Of a DNA stretch of 64,000 bases, positions 8,699 to 17,567 are shown piece by piece. How positions within the stretch are numbered: the first letter of the stretch is position 1; the number at the start of each line of letters is the position of its first letter. This DNA is from Acidovorax sp. sic0104 (lineage in GTDB: Bacteria; Pseudomonadota; Gammaproteobacteria; Burkholderiales; Burkholderiaceae_C). The translations under genes were made by a program, and so were the position numbers. The stretch lies in the NCBI RefSeq assembly GCF_019219095.1, contig NZ_JAHUWH010000019.1:1-64000 (forward strand), read 5' to 3'. The notes below the pieces were generated by a model. It saw only the letters and a list, made by a program, of their open reading frames with translations. It ran no database searches and was not told the origin of the DNA.

Positions 8699-9213
8699 CC
8701 GGGAAGAGCGTTGTTCGGAATCACCTGCACGCTGCCGTCAGTGGCCGTTGCGTAACTGAAGAACTGGTTGGTGGAACCGTCGTCATTGACGCGGATTTCG
8801 CCGCGCGCCATGCCGGCCTTTAGCAGCACGGCCTGGGACGGCAGGTTTTCGGGCGCGACGGTGGCGATGACGTGCCGAATCCCGAGGTGAGGGGCCGCCG
8901 CCAGCAGAGCCTGAACCGCCTCCGTGGCAAGGCCACGGCCCCAGTGGTTCCGGTGCAGTGCATACTTGATTTCCGCTTCCGGCTGGCCGCCGGGGTGCAC
9001 GATCCCGCAGAAGCCGATAACCGTGCCGGATGCCCGGCACGCCAACGCAAACATCCCGTACCCCTTTTCTGCATAGTTGCGCTCTGTGATGGCGATCCAA
9101 TCGCGGCATTGGGCCTGGTTCAACGCTTTGCCATCTCCAACCCAGCGCATCGCCTCGGCATCGCCATAGACGCGGAACATGGCTGGCGCGTCGGCTGGCG
9201 CGTCGGCTGGCAC
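8695..9213 (-). CDS. GNAT N-acetyltransferase, RimJ/RimL-like
   Basis: Acetyltransferase of the Acetyltransf_3 type: MRWVGDGKALNQAQ, YGMFALACRASGTVIGFCGI, EIKYALHRNHWGRGLATEAV (acetyl-CoA loop) and NLPSQAVLLKAGM. The first usable start codon is the GTG at 9213, yet in-frame codons upstream (to about 9243) encode ETRRLLCRRI, which looks like the conserved first strand of this family. The true start may therefore be a rare codon upstream, or the start has been lost. A direct repeat of GCGTCGGCTG at 9188-9210 encodes PADAPADAP. The gene is coupled by ATGA to the AraC gene and lies just after the frameshifted AraC gene. Confidence 0.8.
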   Translation of the reverse strand: MPADAPADAPAMFRVYGDAEAMRWVGDGKALNQAQCRDWIAITERNYAEKGYGMFALACRASGTVIGFCGIVHPGGQPEAEIKYALHRNHWGRGLATEAVQALLAAAPHLGIRHVIATVAPENLPSQAVLLKAGMARGEIRVNDDGSTNQFFSYATATDGSVQVIPNNALPG

Positions 9214-9287
9214 GATGCGCCGGCAGAGGAGCCGCCGGGTTTCAAAGACACGGGAACGCTCGCCCGGGCTTCCACGGCGTTGTGCAC

Positions 9288-10131
9288 TTACGCTCCGGAG
9301 CTATGGTTTGCTGAGAGCGTGTGGGCGTTCGCGTACTGGCGCGGGGTTTGCCCGAGCAGCTTCCGAAACGCCGTCCCCATGTGCGATTGGTGGCTGAAGC
9401 CACAGTCCAGGGCGATACTGGCGAGCGACTCCGCGCCGTGTCGCATCATGGCACGCGCGGCTTGCACACGTGTCTCCACGATGAAGGCATGGGGCGTCAC
9501 GCCGACTAACCGCGTGAACTCCCGCAGGAACTGCAAGGGTGCCCTGCCTTCTGCCTGGGCCAGCTCCGCAATCGTCAAAGGTTGCGCGAAGTCGCTGCCA
9601 ATGCGGTCCAGCACGCGCCCGTATACGGTGCGCAACCGCGCATCGGCTTGGCCAGTCGGACAGGCGGGAGCGAGTTGTTCCATCTGGCCTACGAAATCCA
9701 ATGTGGCCTGCTCGATGGCCAGAGCGTCGGGCGATGGCGCCATCAACAGCAGGGCCCGCAGTCTCCGTGCCGCCTGAAGCGCGCGGGCGTGCCCGGTCCA
9801 GTAAAGCCGCTGCCCGCTGCTGCTGTGGCTCGTAGTCAGTGGCGCGCCTTCGTCGCTCCAGCGCACGACCAAGTACTCGCCGCCCGTTTCGGATTCGCTG
9901 AAGACATCGATGCCAGGGGGCGTGTAGGCCAGGGTGCCTGGCCAAGTGTCGAAGTCCTCTCGCCGGTCGGACCCAATGGCATGAACGCCGCTGCCTCTCC
10001 AGCGCGATGCAGAGCGCGTGGGTGCGCGCCGGGTCCACGGTGCTGTAAGGACTGCGGCTCAACAGCCGCGCCTGCGGCGTCGCCGCGCTTTCGAAAACCG
10101 TACTGCGGAAAGCTGGGTCGTTGCGTCTCAT
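9288..10131 (-). pseudogene. AraC-family regulator split by a frameshift
   Basis: Two frames together make one AraC-type regulator. The first runs from ATG 10131 (MRRNDPAFRST) through HALCIALER. The second, open from about 10005 to the stop at 9288, continues GSGVHAIGSDRREDFDTWPG and then the helix-turn-helix domain (LTIAELAQAEGRAPLQFLREF, LASIALDCGFSHQSHMGTAF). Removing one A in the CTGGAGAGGCAGCGG context near 10008 restores a continuous protein of about 280 residues. It is divergent from the racemase gene, 73 bp apart, and is that gene's likely regulator. This is either a real loss or a base-call error. Confidence 0.8.
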
Positions 10132-10204
10132 CGTGAAAGGCTAGGTAGCGTCGCGCTGAAATTTCTTGATATACGCGTGCATCGCGCAGATCGATACTGC
10201 CTGC

Positions 10205-10939
10205 ATGAACAACACCTCTGCAAACCAAGGCAGCGAGACTGCCCGCGTCATCGGCCTCATCGGCGGCATGAGCTGGGAGTCCAGCGCCGAGTATTACAAA
10301 TTCATCAACCAGGAGGTGCGCCGCCGGCTCGGACCGTTGCGCTCGGCCAAGCTGCTGATGTACAGCGTCGACTTCGGACCCATCGAACAGGCACAGCATG
10401 CCGGAAGATGGGACGAACTGGCCGGCATGCTGGAAGATGGCGCGATACGCCTGCACCGCGGTGGCGCTGACTGTGTGGTGCTGTGTACCAACACGATGCA
10501 CAAGGTGGCCGACCGTGTGGCCGCGGCCGTGCCCGTTCCTTTTTTGCATATTGCCGACCCGGTGGGGCGCCATGCCGCGCAGTCCGGCGTCAAGGTGCTG
10601 GGCCTTTTGGGAACCCGTTTCACCATGGAGCAGCCCTTCATGCGGGAGCGGCTGGAGCAGGAGTTCGGCCTGCAAGTGCTGGTGCCGGATGAGGAAGGCC
10701 GAGCCGACGTGCACAGGATCATCTACGAAGAGCTGTGTGCCGGTGTGGTGAGCGAAGCCTCCCGCAGCACATACCAGCGCGTCATCACATCGCTTGCGCA
10801 GCGCGGCGCCCAAGCGGTGGTGCTGGGCTGCACAGAGATCACGCTCCTCATCCAGCAGAGAGACAGCGTGCTGCCGGTGCTCGACACCACCCAGCTGCAC
10901 GCACAGGCGGCAGTGGACTTCGCACTGGGCACCGACTGA
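10205..10939 (+). CDS. Aspartate/glutamate racemase family protein
   Basis: Cofactor-independent racemase of about 244 residues. Both catalytic cysteines are visible: VVLCTNTMHK in the first half and VVLGCTEITLL in the second. The opening IGLIGGMSWESSAEYY matches the YgeA/RacX branch more than MurI. It probably acts in the cytoplasm on an amino acid; substrate choice within the branch cannot be read from sequence. I use the ATG at 10205; an in-frame start at 10166 would add an unconserved leader. Divergent from the frameshifted AraC gene and upstream of the truncated oxidoreductase. Confidence 0.88.
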   Translation: MNNTSANQGSETARVIGLIGGMSWESSAEYYKFINQEVRRRLGPLRSAKLLMYSVDFGPIEQAQHAGRWDELAGMLEDGAIRLHRGGADCVVLCTNTMHKVADRVAAAVPVPFLHIADPVGRHAAQSGVKVLGLLGTRFTMEQPFMRERLEQEFGLQVLVPDEEGRADVHRIIYEELCAGVVSEASRSTYQRVITSLAQRGAQAVVLGCTEITLLIQQRDSVLPVLDTTQLHAQAAVDFALGTD

Positions 10940-11032
10940 TTGCTGCCAGTGCAAAGGGGGCGGAAGCCCGGCAGCCCGGTTTCATCCACGGGCTGTGATC
11001 TTTAAACCAAGTCAAACCAAGGAGTGAGGCCA

Positions 11033-11905
11033 GTGAAAGCCATGGGATTGGAACGGCACGGGGATGCCTCTGAATTGCGGCCGCTGGAGATTGCGCAACC
11101 GGTGCCTTCGGCGCACGATGTTTTGGTGCGTGTGGTGTGCAGCAGCGTGAACCCCGCCGACATTCGGGCGCGCGCGCCCTCCTCGCAGCGGGTGATCGCG
11201 CGCACTTTCCCACTCGTACTGGGGTACGACGTGTCGGGCGTCGTGGAAAGCATTGGAGACAGCGTGCAAGGGTTCCAGGTCGGCGATGCCGTCTTTGGAT
11301 CGCCCTCTCTCCGGGGGCAGGGGGCCAACGCTGAATACGTCCTGGTGGACTTTCGATCTTTGTGCCTCAAGCCTGCGAGCTGGTCCCATGCACAGGCCGC
11401 CGCGATGTCGTTGGCGGGAGTCACTGCCCTGGAGTGCCTGGAGCGCGCGGCAGCATGCAGTGAGCGGCGTTTGGTGCTGGTGCATGCCGGCGCGGGCGGA
11501 GTGGGTCATCTGCAAATCCAGTTGGCACGGGCACTGGGATGGCGCGTCTGGTCCACGGCCGGGAACTCAGATTCCATCGCCACTTGCCATCGCCTGGGCG
11601 TCGAGCGAGTGATCAACTACCGGGAAGAAGATTTTGTTGCCGTGTGCCTCGCCGATGCGGGGTACCAAGGAATGCCCACCATCATGGACAACGTGGGTGC
11701 GGAAGTGTTTGCGCAGTCTATGGAAGCGCTCTCGCCGCTGGGAACGCTGGTCAGCATTGTTCCTGCGCCCCATCCGGGCAGCAACGTGCTGTTCGCCAAG
11801 GCGGCCACCCTGAACCGACCCAGCAGTTCGCGCCTCCACGTGGGTCAACGAATCATCATGTGGAAGTGTCCCTTGCCGCCAGCGCAGGTATTTGTTGGAA
11901 GGTGA
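11033..11905 (+). CDS. Zinc-type alcohol dehydrogenase-like oxidoreductase, C-terminus disrupted beside an IS
   Basis: MDR-superfamily NAD(P)H-dependent oxidoreductase, quinone-oxidoreductase-like and without the zinc cysteine cluster. GroES-like N-terminal domain (VNPADIRARAP, LGYDVSGVVESIGD), then the Rossmann segment HAGAGGVGHLQIQLARALGW. A GTG at 11033 with AAGGAG upstream fits the family start MKAMGLERHG. Normal homology fades after NVLFAKAATL; the last 30 or so residues look unrelated, and the frame ends at 11905, 16 bp before the left end of an IS3 element. Family members usually continue another 30-50 residues, so this is probably a truncated, inactive gene. Confidence 0.75.
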   Translation: MKAMGLERHGDASELRPLEIAQPVPSAHDVLVRVVCSSVNPADIRARAPSSQRVIARTFPLVLGYDVSGVVESIGDSVQGFQVGDAVFGSPSLRGQGANAEYVLVDFRSLCLKPASWSHAQAAAMSLAGVTALECLERAAACSERRLVLVHAGAGGVGHLQIQLARALGWRVWSTAGNSDSIATCHRLGVERVINYREEDFVAVCLADAGYQGMPTIMDNVGAEVFAQSMEALSPLGTLVSIVPAPHPGSNVLFAKAATLNRPSSSRLHVGQRIIMWKCPLPPAQVFVGR

Positions 11906-11971
11906 GGAATCCACATCTTCCTGAATCGCCCCGGGTTTTGGGGAGGCTTCAATTCTTGAGAAGATAAAGCC

Positions 11972-12295
11972 ATGAAGAAGTCGAACAAGTTCTCGCCCGA
12001 GGTCCGTGAGCGCGCGGTGAGGATGGTGCAAGAGCACCGTGGGGAGTACCCGTCGTTGTGGGCGGCAATCGAGTCCATCGCCCCCAAGATTGGCTGCGTG
12101 CCGCAGACGCTGAACGAATGGGTCAAGCGCGCAGAGGTCGATGCTGGCGTGCGAGACGGTGTGACGACGAGCGAGGCCCAGCGCGTCAAGGATCTCGAAC
12201 GCGAAGTGCGCGAGTTGCGCAAGGCCAACGAGATCCTGAAGCTGGCCAGCGCGTTTTTCGCCCAGGCGGAGCTCGACCGCCGACTGAAGTCGTGA
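11972..12295 (+). CDS. IS3-family transposase OrfA
   Basis: 107-residue helix-turn-helix protein typical of IS3 Orf[18 protein letters not shown], the recognition region [18 protein letters not shown], then a leucine-rich coiled coil ([25 protein letters not shown]). It binds the element's ends and regulates transposition. A TTTTT run at 12254-12258 in the SAFFAQ codons is a candidate slippage site for making the OrfAB fusion, since OrfB is open in the -1 frame from upstream of this point. It ends with GTGA, overlapping the OrfB GTG. Confidence 0.93.
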   Translation: MKKSNKFSPEVRERAVRMVQEHRGEYPSLWAAIESIAPKIGCVPQTLNEWVKRAEVDAGVRDGVTTSEAQRVKDLEREVRELRKANEILKLASAFFAQAELDRRLKS

Positions 12296-13203
12296 GAGCC
12301 TTCATTGACCAGCATCGCAAAGCCTTCGGGGTCGAGCCGCTCTGCAAGGTTCTGCAGGTCGCCCCGTCGGCGTATCGGCGCCATGCAGCGCTGCTGCGCG
12401 AGCCCCACAGGCGCTGCGCCCGCGCCAAACGCGACGAGACACTGATGCCGCAGATCCAACGCGTCTGGCAGGCCAACATGCAGGTCTACGGTGCGGACAA
12501 GGTGTGGCGGCAACTGGCTCGTGAAGGCGTGACAGTAGCCCGCTGCACGGTCGAGCGCTTGATGCGCAGGATGGGGCTTCGCGGTGTGGTGCGAGGCAAG
12601 GTCGTGCGCACCACGATCGGCGATGCCAAGGCACCATGCCCGCTGGACCGGGTGAACCGGCAGTTCCGTGCCGAGCGGCCCAACCAGTTGTGGGTCAGCG
12701 ACTTCACCTACGTCTCGACCTGGCAGGGCTGGTTGTACGTGGCTTTCGTCATCGACGTGTTCGCCCGGCGCATCGTGGGCTGGCGAGTAAGCAATTCAAT
12801 GCGAACGGACTTCGTGCTGGACGCGTTGGAGCAAGCCCTGTACGCCCGGCAACCCGGGCGCGATGGCAGCCTGGTCTGCCACTCGGACAGGGGCTCGCAA
12901 TACGTCAGCATTCGCTATACCGAGCGGCTGGCCGAGGCCGGCATCGAGCCGTCTGTGGGCAGCAAGGGCGACAGCTACGACAACGCTCTGGCCGAGACCA
13001 TCAACGGCCTGTACAAGGCCGAACTGATTCACCGTCGGGCCCCATGGAAAACCAGGGAAGCTGTTGAGTTCGCCACGCTCGAATGGGTGTCCTGGTTCAA
13101 CCACCACCGCCTCCTCGAACCCATCGGGTACATCCCGCCTGCCGAGGCCGAGGCAAACTACTATCGGCAACTCGCCAGTCAGACTGCCGCGGTGGCCGGC
13201 TGA
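12292..13203 (+). CDS. IS3-family transposase OrfB (DDE integrase core)
   Basis: Catalytic subunit with an HTH_21-like N-terminus ([15 protein letters not shown]) and an rve integrase core. The DDE triad is visible: D in [10 protein letters not shown] in CHSDRGSQY and E in [17 protein letters not shown]. It is either started at the GTG at 12292, coupled to the OrfA stop, or fused to OrfA by -1 frameshifting. The frame is intact, so the element may still be mobile. Confidence 0.93.
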   Translation: MRAFIDQHRKAFGVEPLCKVLQVAPSAYRRHAALLREPHRRCARAKRDETLMPQIQRVWQANMQVYGADKVWRQLAREGVTVARCTVERLMRRMGLRGVVRGKVVRTTIGDAKAPCPLDRVNRQFRAERPNQLWVSDFTYVSTWQGWLYVAFVIDVFARRIVGWRVSNSMRTDFVLDALEQALYARQPGRDGSLVCHSDRGSQYVSIRYTERLAEAGIEPSVGSKGDSYDNALAETINGLYKAELIHRRAPWKTREAVEFATLEWVSWFNHHRLLEPIGYIPPAEAEANYYRQLASQTAAVAG

Positions 13204-13242
13204 CTTAAACCAAACAGCCTCTGCGTAACCCGGGGCGATTCA

Positions 13243-13762
13243 ACTCGTAGGTTTCAGCGGTGAGATGCAAGTTCTTGAGTCAGCTCGGCTATGCCGTCGT
13301 CTCCGCAGACAAACTGGCGCCAGCAAGTTTTTTCTGTGCGATATCGTTGCGCAGTGCGACCTGAAGGCATCACCTCCGTTGACTTGGCTCTTTGGGGGGA
13401 GACGCCCTGAGGGTGAAGAGATTCTTTGACTTCGGCGCGGGCCAAGTGGATGTCCAATTTTCTGGACAAATTCAAACTGATTGTCCAAGATTGCAGACAT
13501 CTGATGTTCTGGCGCAGCGAGCACACAAGGAAGGAAGCCGCCGGCCGCTCTCGTGTGGACAGCTCTTTTGCTCCCTCCGCCTGCCTACCTGAACACGTTC
13601 AAATCACGTGGGGTTCTACGGGAAAGTCAACGTGAGGTTTTAGTCTGACGACATCAGCCGCGTTAATGCTCTCGTCTATGAGATGAGTGGCAACTGGTCA
13701 GTGGGAGTCAAATGTAGATTTTTCTGTGGCGCAAAATGGCAGTCGCCGTTTCCATTCACTCT
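13243..13762. other. No supportable gene
   Basis: This 520-bp stretch between the IS and a hypothetical gene is less GC-rich than the chromosomal backbone. Short open frames exist on both strands, but none has a convincing start, composition or family resemblance. It probably consists of debris from earlier insertions. Confidence 0.5.
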
Positions 13763-14125
13763 CTAGTGCGTCGCAGCCATCACCGACGCCCAAAAGTCGT
13801 CACTCACATCTGACGCTAGTTGAAGCCCTGCATGTTCCAGCGCGGCGGCAATCCTACGGCGCTGAAAAGAGTCCTCCGTTGGCCCGCACTGCAGTTCGTA
13901 TACACGCCCAGAAAATGTCCTAGCCTGCCATGTCACTGGGTCGAAATAATCCAACCCAGACGTTGTGCGCACAGCACCCGACGGCAGCGCGGTAACCAGA
14001 ATTAGCTCACTCTCGCCAACGCGAAGAAGCCTCCACACTGCAATCTGCACTCGCGGCTGTTCCCCTACCGATGGCGCAAGGCGCTTGCTGCTGACGAGAA
14101 ATGGAATATTGATCACTCGGTCCAT
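13763..14125 (-). CDS. Hypothetical protein, 120 residues
   Basis: A plausible small soluble protein with balanced composition: alternating hydrophobic strands (VQIAVWRLLRVGESELILVTALPSG, read as two adjoining segments) and an amphipathic C-terminal helix (RRRIAAALEHAGLQLASDV). I recognise no family. The ATG at 14125 has a weak AAGAAG ribosome site. It is isolated among mobile-element remnants, so it may be a passenger gene. Coding status rests on composition only. Confidence 0.45.
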   Translation of the reverse strand: MDRVINIPFLVSSKRLAPSVGEQPRVQIAVWRLLRVGESELILVTALPSGAVRTTSGLDYFDPVTWQARTFSGRVYELQCGPTEDSFQRRRIAAALEHAGLQLASDVSDDFWASVMAATH

Positions 14126-14207
14126 TCTTCTTAAGGATGAGTCTGTTTGAGCAAGGCAACGTTCGCCAAGTGAGCTCTGGGAACGCCCGCCTCTTCAACT
14201 TCTCTAG

Positions 14208-14368
14208 GGATCCTCTGCACGAATCGAGCGGTAGGTGTGCGCTACGGATCGGGAGGGGCTGCCAGGCGCAAGACGCAGCAATAGCCGTAGCTATTGCGAG
14301 TATTTGCAACACCGCAGACCACCCGAGTCCGCAGATCCAGACGGCGCGGTGATTCGTGCAGAGGGTCC
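14208..14368. repeat. MITE-like element with IS5-type ends
   Basis: A 161-bp non-coding element with 18-bp terminal inverted repeats: GGATCCTCTGCACGAATC at 14208-14225 and its complement, with one mismatch, at 14351-14368. It is flanked on both sides by CTAG (14204-14207 and 14369-14372), the four-base target typical of the IS5 group. Inside is a perfect 8-bp hairpin, GCAATAGC-CGTA-GCTATTGC, at 14278-14297. No transposase is encoded, so it would need an IS5-family enzyme supplied from elsewhere. Confidence 0.8.
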
Positions 14369-14591
14369 CTAGGGGGCGTATTGCGCAGTTTTGAACCTGT
14401 CGGGAATTTTGCGACAACTGAACAAAGGCATCTTCTAGCTCAAAGTCGGCTCGGCAGCGATTGCTGTCGCTCAATTCGGCCAACCAAACTCTCGCTAGCT
14501 AGCACTAAGCGGTCATTGGGCTCGGGCGTTCGGCGCCTATTCTGGCCGCCGCTCCCCGAGGTCTGGCGGCCATACCCCCTCCTGGGGGTTA

Positions 14592-14619
14592 GTGGGTCAC
14601 TTCTGCGTGGAAATCAACA
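14592..14619. mobile_element. IS21-like terminal sequence remnant
   Basis: On the minus strand this reads TGTTGATTTCCACGCAGAAG followed by TGACCCAC, which resembles the multiple end repeats of IS21-family elements (recollection of the family, not a search). It abuts the broken end of the IS150-group remnant, suggesting one element inserted into another and was then mostly deleted. No istA or istB is present. Confidence 0.4.
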
Positions 14620-15257
14620 CATTGGTAGTAGAACGTGCTGCGTGGCAGGCCTGCGACATGCTCCAGGTATGCCAATTTATGGTGATACCTCAACCCGGCA
14701 ATCAGATGCGCTTTGTCGGCGCAGCTGATCTCTTCGACCGAATCAAGGCCTGCAATTTTTTTAGGTACGCGGCCTCAGCGCGCAGTCGTTCGTTCTCTTC
14801 TCTTCGGGTTTGCGCTGCGTCGGCGGCAACCTTGTTCGACGGCGCTGCGCAGCGACCTTCCTGTTTCATCTTGGGACGCTCTTCTTTCTCATTCTCAACA
14901 GCCTGCAGGCGGTGTTGATCGAGATGCGTCGCCAGACCACGACTTGGTTGGGATTGCGGATGTCATAGATCGCCGCGACCTGGCGGCTGGAGAGCTGTTC
15001 GCGATCCTGATGGGACAGTACCTGCAGTTTGGACTGCGCACTGTACGTGCTGCGCTTGGGGCGCAATCCGTCTATGCCGTGCAGGCGGTAGTGGCTCACC
15101 CAAGTGCGGATCTTCTCCTCAGGCACCGACCATTGACGCGCCAGCAGCTTCGCCCCACCATCCCGAGCCAAAAGCTCATAACCACTTTGAGCTTGAACCC
15201 TGTTTGGTACTTTTCATGAACCCCTTAAAGTTTGTCCAACTTCTGGGGGTCAGTTCA
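14620..15257 (-). pseudogene. IS3-family (IS150-group) remnant: frameshifted orfA and start of orfB
   Basis: Reading leftward from an end that begins TGAACTGACCCCCAGAAGTT at 15257, the DNA encodes a start MKSTKQG, then LARQWSVPEEKIRTWVSHY and SSRQVAAIYDIRNPNQVVVWRR, then LDQHRLQAVENEKEERPKMK with RLRAEAAYLKKLQALI, and finally LPRSTFYYQ of OrfB. These pieces lie in different frames, so at least two frameshifts have accumulated. The AAAAAAA run in the YLKKL codons is the usual frameshift window. The rest of orfB and the other end are missing. The element is dead. Confidence 0.8.
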
Positions 15258-15262
15258 ACACT

Positions 15263-15273
15263 GGGGCGATTCA
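15263..15273. repeat. Solo right-end motif of the IS51-like element
   Basis: GGGGCGATTCA here matches the outermost bases of the right inverted repeat of the complete IS at 13232-13242, in the same orientation. It marks where chromosomal sequence resumes before the amidohydrolase gene. A second IS copy probably once ended here. Confidence 0.5.
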
Positions 15274-15365
15274 AACGTCTGCCAGTGAAGCGACGCGCGT
15301 CCACAGCGCGCCGCTAACTCACTTAATGGTGCTGCGGACTCATCGCAGCCCCCCTACCAGCAGTA

Positions 15366-16709
15366 TCAGCTCGCGAGGTCAGCCAGTGCCTCTTTGACAC
15401 CTTCCTCTTGCAATGGACGGTCCGCACCGGGAAGGTGCAAAGCTGCTTCAAAGGGCACTGGGGTGGCACAGTCCTTATGGATGGCGCCATCCTTCATCAC
15501 CAATTGCACCTTGGCAGGGTCCAGCAGCAAGGCCAGGTTTTTCAGCGGATTGCCATCCACCAGCACGATGTCAGCGAGATAGCCTGGCTTCAACATGCCC
15601 AGCTCGTTAGGCCGTTGCATGATCTCGCCGCCCAGTTGGGTGGCCGAGCGCAGGGCCTCGGCTGGCGTCATGCCGATGTAGTCGACAAAGTATTGCAAAT
15701 CGTTGGCGTTGGTGCCGTGCGGCATCCAGGCAAAGCCGTAGTCGCCTCCGGGCAGGATGCGGATGCCACGCTTGTGCATCTTGCGCAGGGTTTCCGCGGC
15801 AATCTCCAGCTCGCGCTTGTAGCCCATGGCCTCGGCCACTGCCGGGCTGATACCGTACTCCGACGCATTGAAGTTGGTGCGGACCAGCCAGGCTATACCG
15901 GGTGCGACGAAGTGCTTGTCCTTGTTGGCTTCCAGCAAATCCAGTGCTTCTTCGTCCGCAAAGCTGGCGTGGTAGATCAGCTCGATGCCGTGACGCACAC
16001 ACTGCTTCACCGATTCGGCCGAGCGGGCATGCGCTGCGATGCGCTTGCCGTACCGGTGGGCCTCAGCAGCCAGCATCGCCACCTCGTCTTCCGCAAACGG
16101 GGATTGCTCGGCGGCAATGCCGGCGATGTACTCGCCCGAAAGGTTGATCTTCAGGTGGTCAACGCCGTACTTGATGAAGGTGCGGGCGGACTTTCGGATT
16201 TCCTCAGGGCCTGTGCAAACGCTGCCGAAGCTCAATTCGTCGAACTTCATGTGCGGCAGGCTGTTGTCGCCCAAGGCCCCGATGGTGGTGATCTCCTGGC
16301 TGCCCGCCAAATAACGTGGGCCAGGGAACTCGCCGGCGTTGACGGCATTGCGCAGCACGACATCCAGTCGCGGCTTGGCGGCAGCAGCGCCGATCGCGGA
16401 GGTCCAGCCCATGTCCAGATAGCGTTTGGCCACTCGCACGCACCACAGGATGTGTTCTTCTGGCGGCATGAACTGGATCGCAGCCAGCGAGGGTTGATCA
16501 TTCCACGAGAAGTGCGTGTGGGCCTCTGTCATGCCCGGCATCAGGAATCGCCCCTTGCCATCGATGACGCGGGCGCCATCGGTGTTGACGTGCTGCGGTG
16601 CGCGTACCACGTTGACGATGCGCTGGCCTTCGACCAGCACCTCGCCCAGGAAGGTGTCTTCGCCGCTGCCGTCGAAGATGTTGACGTTGGTGAATGCAAT
16701 TTTGGACAT
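15366..16709 (-). CDS. Amidohydrolase-family protein
   Basis: Metal-dependent hydrolase of 447 residues, closest in style to the imidazolonepropionase/prolidase-like branch. Metal ligands are visible: H64 and H66 in EAHTHF, a lysine in HLKINLSG that could be the carboxylated bridge, histidines in RIAAHARS and LIYHASF, and the aspartate in LPGGDYGFAW. The C-terminus carries the usual composite beta-sandwich end (LADIVLVDGNPLKNL). It is the third gene of a leftward operon with a hydrolase and a fumarylacetoacetase-like enzyme, which suggests sequential bond-cleaving steps in a catabolic route. The substrate is unknown. Confidence 0.88.
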   Translation of the reverse strand: MSKIAFTNVNIFDGSGEDTFLGEVLVEGQRIVNVVRAPQHVNTDGARVIDGKGRFLMPGMTEAHTHFSWNDQPSLAAIQFMPPEEHILWCVRVAKRYLDMGWTSAIGAAAAKPRLDVVLRNAVNAGEFPGPRYLAGSQEITTIGALGDNSLPHMKFDELSFGSVCTGPEEIRKSARTFIKYGVDHLKINLSGEYIAGIAAEQSPFAEDEVAMLAAEAHRYGKRIAAHARSAESVKQCVRHGIELIYHASFADEEALDLLEANKDKHFVAPGIAWLVRTNFNASEYGISPAVAEAMGYKRELEIAAETLRKMHKRGIRILPGGDYGFAWMPHGTNANDLQYFVDYIGMTPAEALRSATQLGGEIMQRPNELGMLKPGYLADIVLVDGNPLKNLALLLDPAKVQLVMKDGAIHKDCATPVPFEAALHLPGADRPLQEEGVKEALADLAS

Positions 16710-16774
16710 GACAGTCTCCTACGGCTCCTCAAAGGGGGTCGTTTTTTGTGGTTGAAAAAGGAAATCGAAAAGGA

Positions 16775-17557
16775 CTAGCAAACTTCGGCGTAAAACGCCT
16801 GCAGGGCCTGTACGCAGGCCTGAGACTGCTCGAACGGTGTCCAATGGCCGCAAGCACCGAACACGGTCATTCGGCTGCCGGGGATGCGCTGGTGCATCAC
16901 CGTCACGTTGGCCATCGGCGCCACGCCATCTTGGTCACCGGTGAGCAGCAGCGTGGGCACGTTGAGGCTTTCGATGGCAGCGGACTGGGCCTCGGCCAGC
17001 GCCTGGCAGCTCTGTGCGTAGCCTTCAGGAGGCTGGCGCATCAAGCTTTCGCGTACCAAGGCCAGCACAGCGGGCTGCTGAGCCTTCGTCTCAGCGCTGG
17101 TCGCACCTTTGACGATGGCATCTGCGATCTCCTGCATCGCAGCCATGCCGGTACGCGCCAAGGCGGCACGCGCAAGGATGTTCGGGCGCGCCGCCTCAGG
17201 AGGCGCCACCAAAGGGCCCAACAGCGCCAAGGACTTCACCCGACCAGGGTGTTGCACCGCGAGGTGTTGTGCAACGATGGTGCCCAGCGAATGGGCGACC
17301 AGGTGCACGGCGCCGATCCTCAGCTCGTCCAGTATCTGCGTCAGCGCTGCAACATACAGATCGATCGACAACGGTTGAACCGTCAGAGCTGAACGGGCAC
17401 TGCCCGGCAGATCGGGTCGAATCACCTTGCAGCCTTTGAAGGCTTCTAAAAGAGGCGTCCAGGTGTTTGACGATCCGCCCAGGCCGTGGATGCACAGCAC
17501 GGGGGTGCCGTCACCATCGACCTCGACCGCCAGGCCGTGAATGAACTGAGTGCTCAT
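16775..17557 (-). CDS. Alpha/beta hydrolase, PcaD-like
   Basis: 260-residue hydrolase with oxyanion motif LCIHGLGGSSNTW, nucleophile elbow AHSLGT, acid near LLLTGDQDGVAP and histidine in GACGHWTPFEQ. Overall form resembles 3-oxoadipate enol-lactone hydrolases and related C-C hydrolases. The ATG at 17557 follows the FAH-family stop by 10 bp, so the pair is co-translated. A longer in-frame start would overlap the FAH gene. Together with its neighbours it suggests breakdown of a lactone, ester or dioxo intermediate. Confidence 0.85.
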   Translation of the reverse strand: MSTQFIHGLAVEVDGDGTPVLCIHGLGGSSNTWTPLLEAFKGCKVIRPDLPGSARSALTVQPLSIDLYVAALTQILDELRIGAVHLVAHSLGTIVAQHLAVQHPGRVKSLALLGPLVAPPEAARPNILARAALARTGMAAMQEIADAIVKGATSAETKAQQPAVLALVRESLMRQPPEGYAQSCQALAEAQSAAIESLNVPTLLLTGDQDGVAPMANVTVMHQRIPGSRMTVFGACGHWTPFEQSQACVQALQAFYAEVC

Positions 17558-17567
17558 GGTGTCAGCC

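Larger units (their letters stand above)
11922..13242 (+). mobile_element. Complete IS3-family insertion sequence (IS51-like ends)
   Basis: A 1,321-bp element bounded by inverted repeats beginning TGAATCGCCCCGGGTT at 11922 and, reverse-complemented, ending at 13242. The first 16 bases are identical and a GAGGCT block matches further in. It encodes OrfA and OrfB in the -1 arrangement usual for IS3. The flanking triplets (TCC on the left, ACT on the right) do not match, so no target duplication is visible; this suggests recombination between copies or later deletion. A further copy of the terminal motif remains at 15263-15273. The IS51 subgroup is assigned from the look of the ends only. Confidence 0.9.

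Noticed and set aside
9186-9212. Short tandem repeat that could hint at a CRISPR or VNTR
   Set aside because: Only two to three copies of GCGTCGGCTG inside a coding region, no spacers; it simply encodes PAD-AP repeats.
13590-13660. Possible Tn3-type inverted repeat (GGGGTTCTACGGGAAAG)
   Set aside because: Only loosely resembles Tn3-family ends and has no partner end or transposase.
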